NCBI RefSeq assembly: GCF_030272695.1 | Contig: NZ_JARFYN010000004.1 | Location: 62,001 to 126,000 of the forward strand | DNA: 64,000 nt | DNA from: Martinezella calliandrae | Lineage (GTDB): Bacteria; Pseudomonadota; Alphaproteobacteria; Rhizobiales; Rhizobiaceae | Reading direction: 5' to 3' | In this document: positions 27,550 through 37,088 of the stretch, in pieces | How positions within the stretch are numbered: the stretch's first letter is position 1 | Layout: each line of letters starts with the position of its first letter | Notes under the pieces: generated by a model | Told to the model about the DNA's origin: nothing | The model's database searches: none | The model's input: the letters and a program-made list of their open reading frames with translations, nothing else | Position numbers and translations under genes: made by a program

Positions 27550-29346
27550 CTAAAATGCATCGGCCGCCAGTTCCATCATTGTGTCTGCGCCGGTTTCGAT
27601 GCGCGCCTTGCGCAGCACCGTTTCCGGCATGATGCGCTCCATATAGAACCGTGCCGTGATAAGCTTGTTCTTCAGATAGTCCGCGCGTGCGCTGTCGCCA
27701 CCCGCGAGACCTGCCTGTGCCGCCTTCGCCATCTTTGCCCACATATAGCCGAGGATGACTAGGCCGAAGAGGTGCATGTAGTCTGTCGAGCCGGCGCCGG
27801 CATTGTCGGGCTTGGCCATGGCATTCTGCATGAACCAGATAGTCGCAGCCTGGACGTCGTTCAAACCGTTCTTCAGATGCTTGGTGAAGAAGGCCATTTG
27901 CTCCTCGTTGCGGTTCTCTTCGCAGAAATCCCCGATCTCCTTGAACAATGCCATGACGGCGCGGCCACCGTTGTGCGCCAGCTTGCGGCCGACGAGATCG
28001 AGCGCCTGAATGCCGTTGGCGCCTTCGTAGATCATGGTGATGCGGGCGTCGCGGACATACTGGCTCATGCCGTGCTCTTCGATGTAGCCATGGCCACCAA
28101 AGACCTGCTGCGCCATGACGGCGTGGTCGAAGCCCTTGTCGCTCATCACGCCCTTCAGGATCGGCGTCGCCAGGCCAAGAATATCGTCGGCCGCCTGCCG
28201 TTCCTTCTCATCCGGCGAGCGATGGGCGATGTCGGATTTCAGCGCCGTCCACAGCAGGAAGGCACGACCGGCCTCATTGAAGGCGCGGATGGTCATCAGC
28301 GAGCGGCGGATGTCGGGATGGACGATGATCGGGTCGGCTTGTCTTTCCGGCGCTTTCGGGCCGGAGAGCGAGCGGCCCTGAATACGCTCCCGAGCATAAT
28401 CGGCGGCATTCTGATAGGCGATCTCGGCGACGGCCAGCCCCTGTAAGCCGACGGCGAGCCGTGCCTCGTTCATCATCACGAACATGGCGTTAAGGCCCCT
28501 GTTCTGCTCGCCAATCAGGAAACCAGTCGCTTCGTCGTAGTTCATGACACAGGTGGCGCTGCCGTGAATGCCCATCTTGTGCTCGATCGCGCCGCAGGCA
28601 ACGGCGTTGCGCGAGCCGAGCGAACCATCTCCATTGACGAGAAACTTTGGCACGATGAACAGCGACAAACCCTTGGTACCATTGGGCGCACCTTCGATAC
28701 GGGCGAGGACGAGATGGACGATATTGTCCGTCATGTCGTGCTCACCGGCGGAGATGAAGATCTTCTGGCCGGAAATACTGTGGCTGCCATCGGCCTGAGG
28801 AACGGCTTTGGTGCGCAGCAGGCCGAGGTCGGTGCCGCAATGCGGCTCGGTGAGGTTCATGGTGCCGGACCATGTGCCATCGATCATCTTAGGCAGGTAG
28901 GTCTGCTTCTGCGCTTCGGAGCCATGCACGAAGATCGCGGCGATGGCGCCCTGCGTCAGCCCGGGATACATCATCAGTGACATGTTGGCGGCGGAGGTAT
29001 ATTCGCCGACGGCGCAATGCAGCGTGTAAGGCAGTCCCTGCCCGCCGAATTCTTCCGGGACGGCCAGCCCAAGCCAACCGCCTTCACGATAGGCGCGATA
29101 GGCCTCCTTGTAGCCCTTCGGCGTCGAGACCGTACCGTCGTCGCGGCGCACGCAGCCTTCCTGGTCGCCGGAATAATTCAGCGGGAAAAGCACTTCTTCC
29201 GCCAATTTGGCCGCCTCCCCGAGGATTGCCTCAATCGTGTCTGGGCTTGTCTCGGCGAAACCTGGCAGCTTGTTGTAGCGTTCCAGCCCAAGCACATCGT
29301 TCAGGACGAAAAGCGTATCGTTCACCGGGGCCTTGTACACTGGCAT
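27550..29346 (-). CDS. Acyl-CoA dehydrogenase (FadE-type, extended C-terminus)
   Basis: The 598-residue FAD enzyme introduces the double bond that begins each beta-oxidation turn. It has an N-terminal ACAD-N region ([18 protein letters not shown]), the central acyl-CoA dehydrogenase folds with [17 protein letters not shown], and the catalytic Glu in [15 protein letters not shown]. The extra C-terminal domain and total length match the subfamily of about 590-600 residues that is usually found beside fadA and fadB. GAGGAATTCGAGAG precedes the ATG. Confidence 0.92.
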   Translation of the reverse strand: MPVYKAPVNDTLFVLNDVLGLERYNKLPGFAETSPDTIEAILGEAAKLAEEVLFPLNYSGDQEGCVRRDDGTVSTPKGYKEAYRAYREGGWLGLAVPEEFGGQGLPYTLHCAVGEYTSAANMSLMMYPGLTQGAIAAIFVHGSEAQKQTYLPKMIDGTWSGTMNLTEPHCGTDLGLLRTKAVPQADGSHSISGQKIFISAGEHDMTDNIVHLVLARIEGAPNGTKGLSLFIVPKFLVNGDGSLGSRNAVACGAIEHKMGIHGSATCVMNYDEATGFLIGEQNRGLNAMFVMMNEARLAVGLQGLAVAEIAYQNAADYARERIQGRSLSGPKAPERQADPIIVHPDIRRSLMTIRAFNEAGRAFLLWTALKSDIAHRSPDEKERQAADDILGLATPILKGVMSDKGFDHAVMAQQVFGGHGYIEEHGMSQYVRDARITMIYEGANGIQALDLVGRKLAHNGGRAVMALFKEIGDFCEENRNEEQMAFFTKHLKNGLNDVQAATIWFMQNAMAKPDNAGAGSTDYMHLFGLVILGYMWAKMAKAAQAGLAGGDSARADYLKNKLITARFYMERIMPETVLRKARIETGADTMMELAADAF

Positions 29347-30037
29347 CTCTCGAATTCCTCCAATTCACTGCCGGACTCGCATTCCGGCCTTTGATCGAGT
29401 CTTACAAAATATTGACGTTTGCGTAAACGTCAAATTTGCGTGACGAGATGGATTTTTAGGAAGGGTAACCGAGCCTGTGCATCATGAAGATGATTATGGC
29501 AGGCGGCGGCGGTCCGTAGCCTATGGCTGCTGCGTTGCCAAAAAGATGACCGTCGATCACAGGGACATCCGCAGTTTGGCGGCATCGCCGCTTCCGCGCT
29601 CATCCGCTACCGAGGTAGAATTTTCCCGACGGCCGGCGGCTAAACATGGCATTGGGCCTTGCAGCCCGTCAGACCTTGGCCAAATACAGCAAATGACAGG
29701 CGTTAATATGCGATTCCACCGATGCCGCGGCGTCGGTCACATCAGTAAGAATATAAGCATATTCAATAACAAGACCAAAATAAAAGGTTAAGATTTCCGC
29801 AAAACTTAACGGGTTGTTTACCACGTTTCGTGAATTGTGCGGGATGAGCAGCGATGCTTCGCGTTTCTTTCATTTCTTAGCTTTGATGGAGCGCAGTTTC
29901 GCGGTTCAGCCTGAGGAAAGCCTAATAAACTATCCCTTTCCGAACGGTGGGATGCGGTCTGTGCGCGAAATTCCGCGAAGCCGCTTACCACAAGCAAGGT
30001 GGCTTTGAGTGGCCCATATGTCGAAGCGAGCAAAAAG
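29347..30037. other. Long intergenic region before the podJ-like gene
   Basis: The 690-bp region between two divergent genes holds the fad operator at 29412-29433. It also has an inverted repeat GTTAAG-N12-CTTAAC at 29787-29810 and at least one GANTC methylation site (GATTC at 29712-29716). No open frame in it has convincing codon use or family resemblance. The AT-rich stretch 29740-29820 is the likely promoter area of the rightward gene. Confidence 0.5.
29412..29433. promoter_or_regulatory. Palindromic operator upstream of fadE (MerR/LiuR-like)
   Basis: TTGACGTTT-GCGT-AAACGTCAA is a 22-base dyad with perfect 9-bp arms, 66 bp upstream of the fadE start codon. Palindromes of the form TTnACGTnAACGTnAA are reported operators of MerR-type regulators (LiuR group) of branched-chain and fatty acid catabolism in proteobacteria. 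No MerR gene is in the window, so the regulator is not identified. Confidence 0.6.
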
Positions 30038-33000
30038 ATGAGCGGATCGCGATCAAATCCTACCGGCACGGGCGACTGGACTTCGCTGGATGCGTTGAGC
30101 CGCACCATCGAAGGATTGGAGGCACGCATCGAAGGCCTGATCGGCACCGCTGCTGCCCAGGACACACGCCAGCGCGTGGCAGACGGTTATGCCGCAGCGC
30201 CCGAGCGGACACCGTTGCCGGAACGCCTTCCGCTCCGGGAACACACACCGCGCACCGAGCGTGAAGCCTATGCCCCACGGCCTTATGAACGTCCGCTGCG
30301 CACTGAACGTGCGGAAACCGATCTGCGCACCGACCCGTTTGCCGAAATCCGCCAGCGCCAGCGTGCGCTCGAGGTGAGCCGCGAGCGTCTGCATACGCGC
30401 CGAGAGGAAGCTTCAAGTGCTGAGCAGCCGCCACTCGGCAGGCGCATTGGCGAAAATCCGGCTCCACGGCAACCCCTGCCTTCCGCGCTGCGCCCAGCCG
30501 CTGAAAGTTCCGTCGATATTGCTCAGGCGCTCGTCAATCTGAGGCAGGACCTGAAGCGCGATATCGCCGAAAGCGTTTCCCGCGAAGTCAGTGCGTTGCG
30601 CGCCGAAATCCGCGACATCCGCAGCAACGCAGAGGACAAGCATTTCGCCGCCGATGTGCGCGAAGACATGGCGCGGCTCGCTGACAGCATCAGCCAGCTC
30701 GCCGCTCATCCTGAGCAGCCGGAAACGGCCGGTCTGAAGGCGGAGTTCGAAGAACTGCGCTCGTTGATGGACGGGCTGGCCCGTGAGGATTCGCTGCAAC
30801 ATGTCGAGCGCCAGGTCCAGGCAATCGACGCGAACGGCCTTCAGGACGAGCTTGTGTCGCTCGCCTATCGCCTCGACGATATCAAGCAGCATCTGGGCAG
30901 CATGAGCGACAGCCCCGCCGTGCATGCGCTGGAAAACAAGCTGTTGTCGATCGCCAACGCCATGGAAAGCCTCGGCGGCATGATCCTTCCGCAGGACCAG
31001 GCCATGCAGCGGCTCGAAGGGCGCATCAGCGGTCTTGCCGACCAGATCGACATGATGAGCCGCGACGCGGCCCGACGCCAACCGGCGGACGATCTTTCCG
31101 GGCGCCTTGAAGCGCTGACCATACGCATCGACGAACTCGGTAACGCCAAGGCCGCCGCACGGCTGGAAGAGCGCCTGGATCAGCTCTCCTATCTGATGGA
31201 ACGCTCGCAGAAGGCCTCGCCTCAGCCGGAACTAGTCAGCCACCTCGCCGATATTTCCCGTAAAATCGATGCGCTGGAACACGGCTCGGTCGACCAGGTG
31301 CTGGCCGAACGGCTGGATTATCTGGCGCGCCGCATCGACGAGATGGATTTTCATCCACCGCATCCGATCGCCAACCTCGATGATGGCGCGGTCCGTCGGC
31401 TGGAGAGTCGTCTTTCCGATATCGCCACGCGGCTGGAGGCGAGCACAGCCGCACCGCCGACCGACACGCGAGCTTTGCGCCATCTCGAAGAACAGATCGC
31501 TCACCTCTCGACTCTTTTGATGAGCGAGCCGCGGGCCGCCGCCGACCACATTCCCGCCGATCTCGACCGTCGCATGAGCGCGATCGAAGATTATATGGCG
31601 ACCAATGACGAATATATCATCGAGGCGGCCCGGCACGCCGCAGAAGCCGTCGTCGAGGCCTACTCGCGCGAAGGTATGCTTGGTCATGGCGTGCCAGCCG
31701 CCGACATGTCGGCCATGACTGCGCTTGCGGAAGACCTTCGCCATCTCGAAGACCTTAGCCGCAGCAGCGACGAGCGAACCCACCGCACGTTCGAGGCGTT
31801 GCACGACACACTGCTACAGATCGCCGACCGGCTGGATCATATGGAGCACCGCCAGGCGGCGCCTGCCGTGCCTGCCGCCAAATTCGAAAGCGATGTTTTC
31901 GCTCATTCCGATACGTCGACGGTGAAACCGCCTTTGGCCGCACCGCACAAGGCAGGACCAGTCATTCGCACCGTCGCCCCCGCCGACCCCGCGGCATCGC
32001 CGGAAGCCGTTGTCGCGCAAGCGGTCGATGCGGTCACCAAGGCGGAGATCAAGGCCGCATCGAAGAAGGATGGAGCGAAAACCAGCCTGCTCGCCAGCCT
32101 CGGCAGACGCTTTTTCATGCCCGAAAAGGCAGAACCGATCTTCCTGCCCGACCGGCCTGTCATCGAGCAGGCGCCTTCGATCGATCCGGTCGACATGATG
32201 CCTGCCGAGGAGGCGAATGAGCTGCTCGAGCCGGGCTCCGGCGCGCCGGATATCAAGAAGATCCTGGAGCGCGTGCGCGCCAGCCAAAATGCTGCGCGCA
32301 ACGGCACTGCCAAACAGCCGAACGAAAACGAGCGCGCCGACTATATCGCTGCTGCACGCCGCGCGGCGCAGGCGGCTGCAATGGAAGTGGACCAGACGCA
32401 ACGCTCAGCTCCTTCGGCTAAGAACGGAGAGAAGAAACGCGGTGCATTCTCGCGCTTCCGCCGCCCAATCCTACTTGCTGTCGGCGCAGCCCTGCTCGCG
32501 ATCATGGCCTTCCCCCTGGTCAATACGCTGACGCGTGGCCAGAAGGCGCCGTCGCCGGCCGAAATCTCGGTGTTGAGCTCGGTGGCCGACGCGGCTACGA
32601 CAAACGGTGCCGCCGCCAATGCGGCTCAGACGCAAGCACCGGAGGCTCAGGCGGCAAAAAATGCTCCAGCCAGCCAGGCATCGCCAACAGAAGCCCCGAG
32701 CGCCAATATCCAAGAAGCCGCACAGCCCTCTCCCGCGCCCGCCAATCCGGCTATCGCGCCGACGAACGATCATCTGACAACCGCCTTACCCCTCGACGGC
32801 AATCAGGCCAGCGAAACACTGACGCCGGCCAGCAGCGCCGCGCCGGTTCAGCAAACCGCAGCCTTCGTACCCGCCAATGCCACGACGACCGCCGCGCCCG
32901 CTGCCATCGCGCCGGCCGCCGCGATCACCGTGCCAGACGGTATCCAGCCGCCCACGCTCGTTGCCGCCGCCAAGTCCGGCGACCCCGTCGCGCTGTTCGA

Positions 33001-33781
33001 GATCGGCGCGCGCTATACGGATGGCCGCGGCGTTACGGCGGACCTCAAGCAGGCGGCGAGCTGGTATCAGCTTTCCGCAGACAAGGGGTTCCCGCCAGCC
33101 CAGTACCGGCTCGCCAGCATGTACGAGAAGGGCAATGGCCTCGACCGCGACCTCACGAAGGCCAAACAGTATTACGAGCAGGCCGCCAATCAGGGCAATG
33201 CCAGCGCCATGCACAACCTTGCTGTCCTTTACGCTTCCGGCGCTGCCGGTCCGCAGGACTATACGACGGCGGCGAACTGGTTCATCAAGGCGGCCATTCT
33301 TGGCGTGTCGGACAGCCAGTTCAACCTCGCTATTCTTTATGCGCGCGGCAACGGCGTGAAACAGGACCTGCAAGAGTCCTACAAATGGTTCGCGATCGCC
33401 GCCAAGGGTGGCGACAAGGACGCTGCGCAGAAGCGCGACGAAGTGGCGAACGCCATGAATCAGAATGAGCTCGACAGCGCCCGCGCCAAAGTCGATCTCT
33501 GGAAGGCGCAGCCGCTCGACGCCAAGGCGAACGGCACGACCATCCCCGAGGAATGGACGACTGGCAAAGGCGTCAACACGGCCTCGATTGACATGAAGAA
33601 AGCGATCCGCAACATCCAGGCGATCCTCAACAACAACGGCTTCGACGCCGGTACCCCTGACGGCAATATGGGCGAGAAGACCGTCGCTGCGCTGAAGAGT
33701 TTCCAGAAATCGGTCGGCCTGCCGCAGGACGGCAAGGTGACGGATCGGGTGGTCAAGGAACTTCTTGCCCGCAACAAATAA
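30038..33781 (+). CDS. podJ: PodJ-like polar organising protein with Sel1 repeats and peptidoglycan-binding domain
   Basis: The 1247-residue protein has the PodJ layout. A long cytoplasmic region (1-800) is rich in heptad-type coiled coil and in repeats such as LEARIEGL, RRLESRLSDIATRLE and RRIDEMDFHP. One membrane helix is at about 806-829 (ILLAVGAALLAIMAFPLV), followed by an Ala/Pro/Thr-rich linker, about four Sel1 repeats (978-1137, for example YTDGRGVTADLKQAASWYQL) and a PG_binding_1 domain at 1186-1244. PodJ marks the cell pole and recruits division and adhesion factors in Caulobacter and rhizobia. The ATG at 30038 is preferred; a GTG at 29999 is an alternative. The name rests on architecture plus the SLDALSRTIEGLEARIEGL opening. 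Confidence 0.8.
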   Translation: MSGSRSNPTGTGDWTSLDALSRTIEGLEARIEGLIGTAAAQDTRQRVADGYAAAPERTPLPERLPLREHTPRTEREAYAPRPYERPLRTERAETDLRTDPFAEIRQRQRALEVSRERLHTRREEASSAEQPPLGRRIGENPAPRQPLPSALRPAAESSVDIAQALVNLRQDLKRDIAESVSREVSALRAEIRDIRSNAEDKHFAADVREDMARLADSISQLAAHPEQPETAGLKAEFEELRSLMDGLAREDSLQHVERQVQAIDANGLQDELVSLAYRLDDIKQHLGSMSDSPAVHALENKLLSIANAMESLGGMILPQDQAMQRLEGRISGLADQIDMMSRDAARRQPADDLSGRLEALTIRIDELGNAKAAARLEERLDQLSYLMERSQKASPQPELVSHLADISRKIDALEHGSVDQVLAERLDYLARRIDEMDFHPPHPIANLDDGAVRRLESRLSDIATRLEASTAAPPTDTRALRHLEEQIAHLSTLLMSEPRAAADHIPADLDRRMSAIEDYMATNDEYIIEAARHAAEAVVEAYSREGMLGHGVPAADMSAMTALAEDLRHLEDLSRSSDERTHRTFEALHDTLLQIADRLDHMEHRQAAPAVPAAKFESDVFAHSDTSTVKPPLAAPHKAGPVIRTVAPADPAASPEAVVAQAVDAVTKAEIKAASKKDGAKTSLLASLGRRFFMPEKAEPIFLPDRPVIEQAPSIDPVDMMPAEEANELLEPGSGAPDIKKILERVRASQNAARNGTAKQPNENERADYIAAARRAAQAAAMEVDQTQRSAPSAKNGEKKRGAFSRFRRPILLAVGAALLAIMAFPLVNTLTRGQKAPSPAEISVLSSVADAATTNGAAANAAQTQAPEAQAAKNAPASQASPTEAPSANIQEAAQPSPAPANPAIAPTNDHLTTALPLDGNQASETLTPASSAAPVQQTAAFVPANATTTAAPAAIAPAAAITVPDGIQPPTLVAAAKSGDPVALFEIGARYTDGRGVTADLKQAASWYQLSADKGFPPAQYRLASMYEKGNGLDRDLTKAKQYYEQAANQGNASAMHNLAVLYASGAAGPQDYTTAANWFIKAAILGVSDSQFNLAILYARGNGVKQDLQESYKWFAIAAKGGDKDAAQKRDEVANAMNQNELDSARAKVDLWKAQPLDAKANGTTIPEEWTTGKGVNTASIDMKKAIRNIQAILNNNGFDAGTPDGNMGEKTVAALKSFQKSVGLPQDGKVTDRVVKELLARNK

Positions 33782-34176
33782 GCCAACGGCTTCATTCCGA
33801 TCGGGATGAAGCCGTCCAATCCGCTGTCGCGGCGATGCGCGATCTTGAGCCGTGTCTTGCAGACGAAGGGTCGTTTTCTCTTTGAGGCTTTTCCCCCGCG
33901 ATTGACGATTGCATGATCAAATCGTCGGCATGTTAGATCGCCTCCACCAACGACAAGCTCCCACCCCTCGCCAGCTTTGCCTTGTGACAAAATTCGTCAC
34001 ACAATCGTGGAAAATGCCGCGTTAGATTGGAATGAAGACTTCGACAGCTGAAGAGCGCCATGCTTTTTCATAAGGCTCTGGCAATCATTTCAGATTAGAA
34101 TCGTCTGTTTAAAGGGGAAAATTGTTCACAGGTTTCCGGTCGTTTGCGTTCGGAAACCTGCAACTGGGATCAGACC
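33782..34176. other. Intergenic region with hairpin and dyad
   Basis: About 395 bp without a gene. The first 35 bases hold the terminator-like hairpin of the podJ-like gene. TGTGAC-N7-GTCACA at 33983-34001 is a perfect 6-bp dyad and a possible operator for the exporter gene downstream. Nothing else stands out. Confidence 0.45.
33786..33815 (+). terminator. Terminator-like hairpin after the podJ-like gene
   Basis: ACGGCTTCATTCC and GGGATGAAGCCGT pair with one G-T wobble around GATC, starting four bases past the stop codon. No T-run follows, so termination is probable but not assured. Confidence 0.5.
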
Positions 34177-35103
34177 GTGACGATCTATCTGCCGATCGCA
34201 GAACTGTCGGTGAATATCTTTATTATTCTCGGCATGGGTGCAGCCGTCGGGTTTCTCTCCGGCATGTTCGGCGTCGGCGGCGGCTTTCTGATTACCCCCC
34301 TTCTGATCTTCTACAATATCCCGCCCGTCGTCGCCGTCGCCACCGGCGCGAACCAGGTTGTTGCGTCGTCGATCTCGGGCGCCATCACGCATTTCCGCCG
34401 CGGCACACTGGATATGAAGCTCGGATCGGTGTTGCTCATTGGCGGTCTTGCCGGCGCCACCGTCGGCATCTGGATCTTCTCGCTGCTCAGGCGCATCGGT
34501 CAGCTCGATCTCTTCATCTCGCTTCTCTACGTCGTCTTTCTCGGCACGATCGGCGGGTTGATGCTATGGGAGAGCCTAAACGCGATGCGCCGCGCTGCCC
34601 GCAACGAGCCGGCCATGCCCCGCAAGCCAGGCCACCACAGTTGGGTGCATCGCCTGCCGCTGAAGATGCGCTTCAAGAAATCGAAGATCTATCTGAGCGT
34701 CATTCCCGTGATCGTCCTCGGCTTCGCTATCGGCATCCTGACATCGGTGATGGGTGTCGGCGGCGGCTTTATCATGGTGCCGGCGATGATCTATCTGCTG
34801 CGCATCCCGACCAATGTCGTGGTTGGTACTTCGCTGTTCCAGATCATTTTCGTCACCGCCTACACAACCATCGTGCAGGCGGCAACCAACTATTCCGTCG
34901 ATATCGTGCTGGCCTTCCTTCTGATGGTGGCGGGCGTCGTCGGCGCGCAATACGGGGTGCGGGTCGGACAGAAGCTGCGCGGCGAACAGCTTCGCGCCCT
35001 GCTCGGCCTCCTCGTGCTTGCCGTCGGCCTGCGCCTAGCGATCGCGCTGGTGGTGACGCCGGCCGACATCTATTCCATCGTGCTCGAAGGAACAGGCCAA
35101 TGA
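34177..35103 (+). CDS. TauE/SafE-family membrane exporter
   Basis: The 308-residue protein has two four-helix halves, each starting with the same family motif: GFLSGMFGVGGGFLITPLLI in the first and GILTSVMGVGGGFIMVPAMI in the second. The family (old DUF81) moves sulfur or C1/C2 anions such as sulfite or sulfoacetate across the membrane. The GTG at 34177 follows TGGGATCAG; a TTG at 34144 would add 11 polar residues. Its stop overlaps the start of the next gene in ATGA, which couples their translation. Confidence 0.88.
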   Translation: MTIYLPIAELSVNIFIILGMGAAVGFLSGMFGVGGGFLITPLLIFYNIPPVVAVATGANQVVASSISGAITHFRRGTLDMKLGSVLLIGGLAGATVGIWIFSLLRRIGQLDLFISLLYVVFLGTIGGLMLWESLNAMRRAARNEPAMPRKPGHHSWVHRLPLKMRFKKSKIYLSVIPVIVLGFAIGILTSVMGVGGGFIMVPAMIYLLRIPTNVVVGTSLFQIIFVTAYTTIVQAATNYSVDIVLAFLLMVAGVVGAQYGVRVGQKLRGEQLRALLGLLVLAVGLRLAIALVVTPADIYSIVLEGTGQ

Positions 35104-35909
35104 GACAAGTCGGCCTGTTCGTTGCTGCCTGTCTCCTGCTTGCGCCATTGGGCGCTGAGGCGCAGGTGTTGCTGGATCAGCCGACCACGTCCACAACAGC
35201 GCGCGAGACGATGGAGATCGGCACCTCCACCAGTGAAATCGCCATCACCTCCGATTTTACCGGGGCCGACTTGACGATCTTCGGCGCGCTTTCCAATACC
35301 GACCAACTGCTCCTGGCGATCGGCCAATACGACGTCGTCGTCGTGCTGGAAGGACCGCGCCAAAATGCCACCGTGCGCAAGAAGGAGCGCATCTTCGGCA
35401 TCTGGGTCAACACCCGGTCGATGACCTTCGAGCATGTGCCACAGGCCTATTCACTGTCGAGCACACGTGCCGTCGACTATATTACCGCGCCACTCGAGCT
35501 AAACGACCGCGGCATCGGCATGGACCATATTCAGCTGACCCCGGTCGGTTTCGTCGGCAGCGGCGCCGATGTCCCGGAATTTCGTCAGGCCTTCCGACGG
35601 CTACAGATGGTTCGCGGCCTCTATGAGAGCGATCCAGCCGGCGTGCGCTTCGTCAGCTCCAGCCTCTTCAGGGCAACACTTCGGCTTCCCGCGGACGTAC
35701 CGAACGGCGTGCATACAGTGCGCGCCTATCTCTTCAAGAGCGGCAAGTTCCTGACGGAAAGGTCCCTGCCGCTGCGTGTCATCAAAACAGGCATTGAGCA
35801 GACCATCACCGATGCCGCTCATAACCGGCCGATCACTTACGGCGCGTTTTCGGTGCTCCTGGCGCTGATCACGGGATGGACGGCAAGCTTCGTGTTCCGG
35901 AAGAGCTGA
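35100..35909 (+). CDS. TIGR02186-family exported/membrane protein
   Basis: The 269-residue protein has a signal peptide (MRQVGLFVAACLLLAPLGAEAQ), a beta-rich region with ITSDFTGADLTIFGAL and IWVNTRSMTFEHVP, and a C-terminal membrane helix (YGAFSVLLALITGWTASFVF). This is the layout of the TIGR02186 family, which usually sits next to a TauE/SafE permease in alphaproteobacteria and is thought to work with it. The ATG overlaps the upstream stop by ATGA. The periplasmic domain is anchored by the last helix. Confidence 0.85.
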   Translation: MRQVGLFVAACLLLAPLGAEAQVLLDQPTTSTTARETMEIGTSTSEIAITSDFTGADLTIFGALSNTDQLLLAIGQYDVVVVLEGPRQNATVRKKERIFGIWVNTRSMTFEHVPQAYSLSSTRAVDYITAPLELNDRGIGMDHIQLTPVGFVGSGADVPEFRQAFRRLQMVRGLYESDPAGVRFVSSSLFRATLRLPADVPNGVHTVRAYLFKSGKFLTERSLPLRVIKTGIEQTITDAAHNRPITYGAFSVLLALITGWTASFVFRKS

Positions 35910-36413
35910 TCAGGCGCTTCTCTTGTGCTCCACGACATCAAGATAGGCTTGCGTCAGCCGGCCGAGCACCGAGGGCGTACCCGGCGGCAACACCTTGCCC
36001 AGATGCTTTGCCCTCAGCTCCTCCATGAAATCCTCCCAGAGTTTAGGCCCCCCATCTTCGAGCAGTTCCGCGCGGATCGACAGTTTTTCCGAAACCGGCA
36101 GATGCTTGCGGCCCCAGGCGCCCATATGGGCAAAAAGCGGCACGAGATCGATTGCCATTTCGGTGAGGCTGTAGACAGCTTTCTGCTTATGAGTCGGATC
36201 GTCGTCGCGTGTCAAAAGCCCACGCACCACCAGCCGCTTCAGCCGGTCGGCGAGGATGTTGGACGCGATACCTTCCTCCGAGTTCTGCAAGAGCTCGCGA
36301 AAATGCTGGCGATTGCCGAACATGATGTCCCGTATGATGATCAGACTCCAGCGGTCACCGAGGATTTCCAGGGTGAGATTGATCGGGCAGCCGGAGCGAT
36401 TGAGCGCGTCCAT
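35910..36413 (-). CDS. HxlR-family transcriptional regulator
   Basis: The 167-residue winged-helix regulator carries the family opening CPINLTLEILGDRWSLIIIR (Cys near residue 9) and the recognition region RQHFRELLQNSEEGIASNIL. HxlR proteins sense thiol or aldehyde stress or aromatic ligands through the N-terminal Cys. It is divergent from the DHFR-like reductase gene, its probable target. The ATG at 36413 follows TTGGAGACC; a GTG at 36446 would add 11 residues. The gene begins immediately after the TIGR02186 stop codon on the other strand. Confidence 0.88.
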   Translation of the reverse strand: MDALNRSGCPINLTLEILGDRWSLIIIRDIMFGNRQHFRELLQNSEEGIASNILADRLKRLVVRGLLTRDDDPTHKQKAVYSLTEMAIDLVPLFAHMGAWGRKHLPVSEKLSIRAELLEDGGPKLWEDFMEELRAKHLGKVLPPGTPSVLGRLTQAYLDVVEHKRSA

Positions 36414-36463
36414 GAGGGTCTCCAAAAACTGCTTGCACTTTGCCACCGGTCACGATAATTTTC

Positions 36464-36488
36464 AACTGCTTGCTTTTAGCAACCAGTT
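36464..36488. promoter_or_regulatory. Dyad operator between hxlR-like and DHFR-like genes
   Basis: AACTGCTTGC-TTTTA-GCAACCAGTT has 9 of 10 paired positions. An exact 10-base copy of the left arm, AACTGCTTGC, also lies at 36427-36436, close to the HxlR start codon. The dyad ends 39 bp before the DHFR-like start codon. The repeats are seen; binding by the HxlR protein is inference. Confidence 0.55.
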
Positions 36489-36527
36489 TTGAAAAATAAG
36501 ATACGGTTATCACGATGGAGGAGACCG

Positions 36528-37088
36528 ATGAGGAGGCTTGTTGTCTGGAATCTCATGACACTCGATGGATATTTCGAGGGAACGAAGCCTTGGGACTTGG
36601 ACTTCCACATGCTTGCCTGGGGCGAAGAGCTGGAGCGCTACGCGAAGGACCTCGGCCAGGAGGGCGACCTGCTGATCTTCGGCCGCAAGACCTATGAAGG
36701 TATGGCCGCCTATTGGCCGACCGCGTCCGAAGCACCCGAAATCGCCGCCTATATGAACGGCATCGCCAAGATCGCCGCATCGCGGACGGTGGACAAGGCG
36801 GAGTGGAACAATTGCCGCGTCGTTCGCGACATCGTCGCCGAAGTCGGAAAACTGAAGGAAGACCCGGGCAAGACCATGTTCGTCTTCGGCAGCGCCGAAG
36901 TGGCGAATGTGCTGTTGAAAGCGGGATTGGTTGACGAAATCCGCATCTGCCTCGTCCCCGTCATTCTCGGCAACGGCAATCCGCATTTCAAGCCGGCGGC
37001 GGAACAAATCCCGATGAAGCTGCTCGAATCCAAACCGCTTAAGACCGGCGCCGTGATCCTGCGCTATGAACCCGCTAAGGCAGCTTAG
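36528..37088 (+). CDS. DHFR-like (RibD C-terminal) family reductase
   Basis: The 186-residue protein begins MRRLVVWNLMTLDGYFEG and has LLIFGRKTYEGMAAYW and MFVFGSAEVANVLLKAGLVDEIRICLVPVILGNG. These match the dihydrofolate-reductase-like fold of RibD C-terminal family proteins, which bind NADPH. The substrate is unknown for most family members. GGAGGAGACCG precedes the ATG. The divergent HxlR regulator suggests inducible expression. Confidence 0.85.
   Translation: MRRLVVWNLMTLDGYFEGTKPWDLDFHMLAWGEELERYAKDLGQEGDLLIFGRKTYEGMAAYWPTASEAPEIAAYMNGIAKIAASRTVDKAEWNNCRVVRDIVAEVGKLKEDPGKTMFVFGSAEVANVLLKAGLVDEIRICLVPVILGNGNPHFKPAAEQIPMKLLESKPLKTGAVILRYEPAKAA

Noticed and set aside
29477..29791. A 104-codon plus-strand frame upstream of the podJ-like gene.
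   Set aside because: It has no plausible ribosome site, ends in AT-rich promoter DNA and shows no domain.
33983..34001. TGTGAC-N7-GTCACA as a CRP site.
   Set aside because: A CRP site has TGTGA-N6-TCACA; here the spacing between those half-sites is nine.
34122..35099. A long plus-strand open frame continuous with the TIGR02186 gene over the whole TauE/SafE gene.
   Set aside because: The TauE/SafE reading frame has clear family motifs in this stretch; the other frame gives an arginine-rich protein without domains and is a high-GC artefact.
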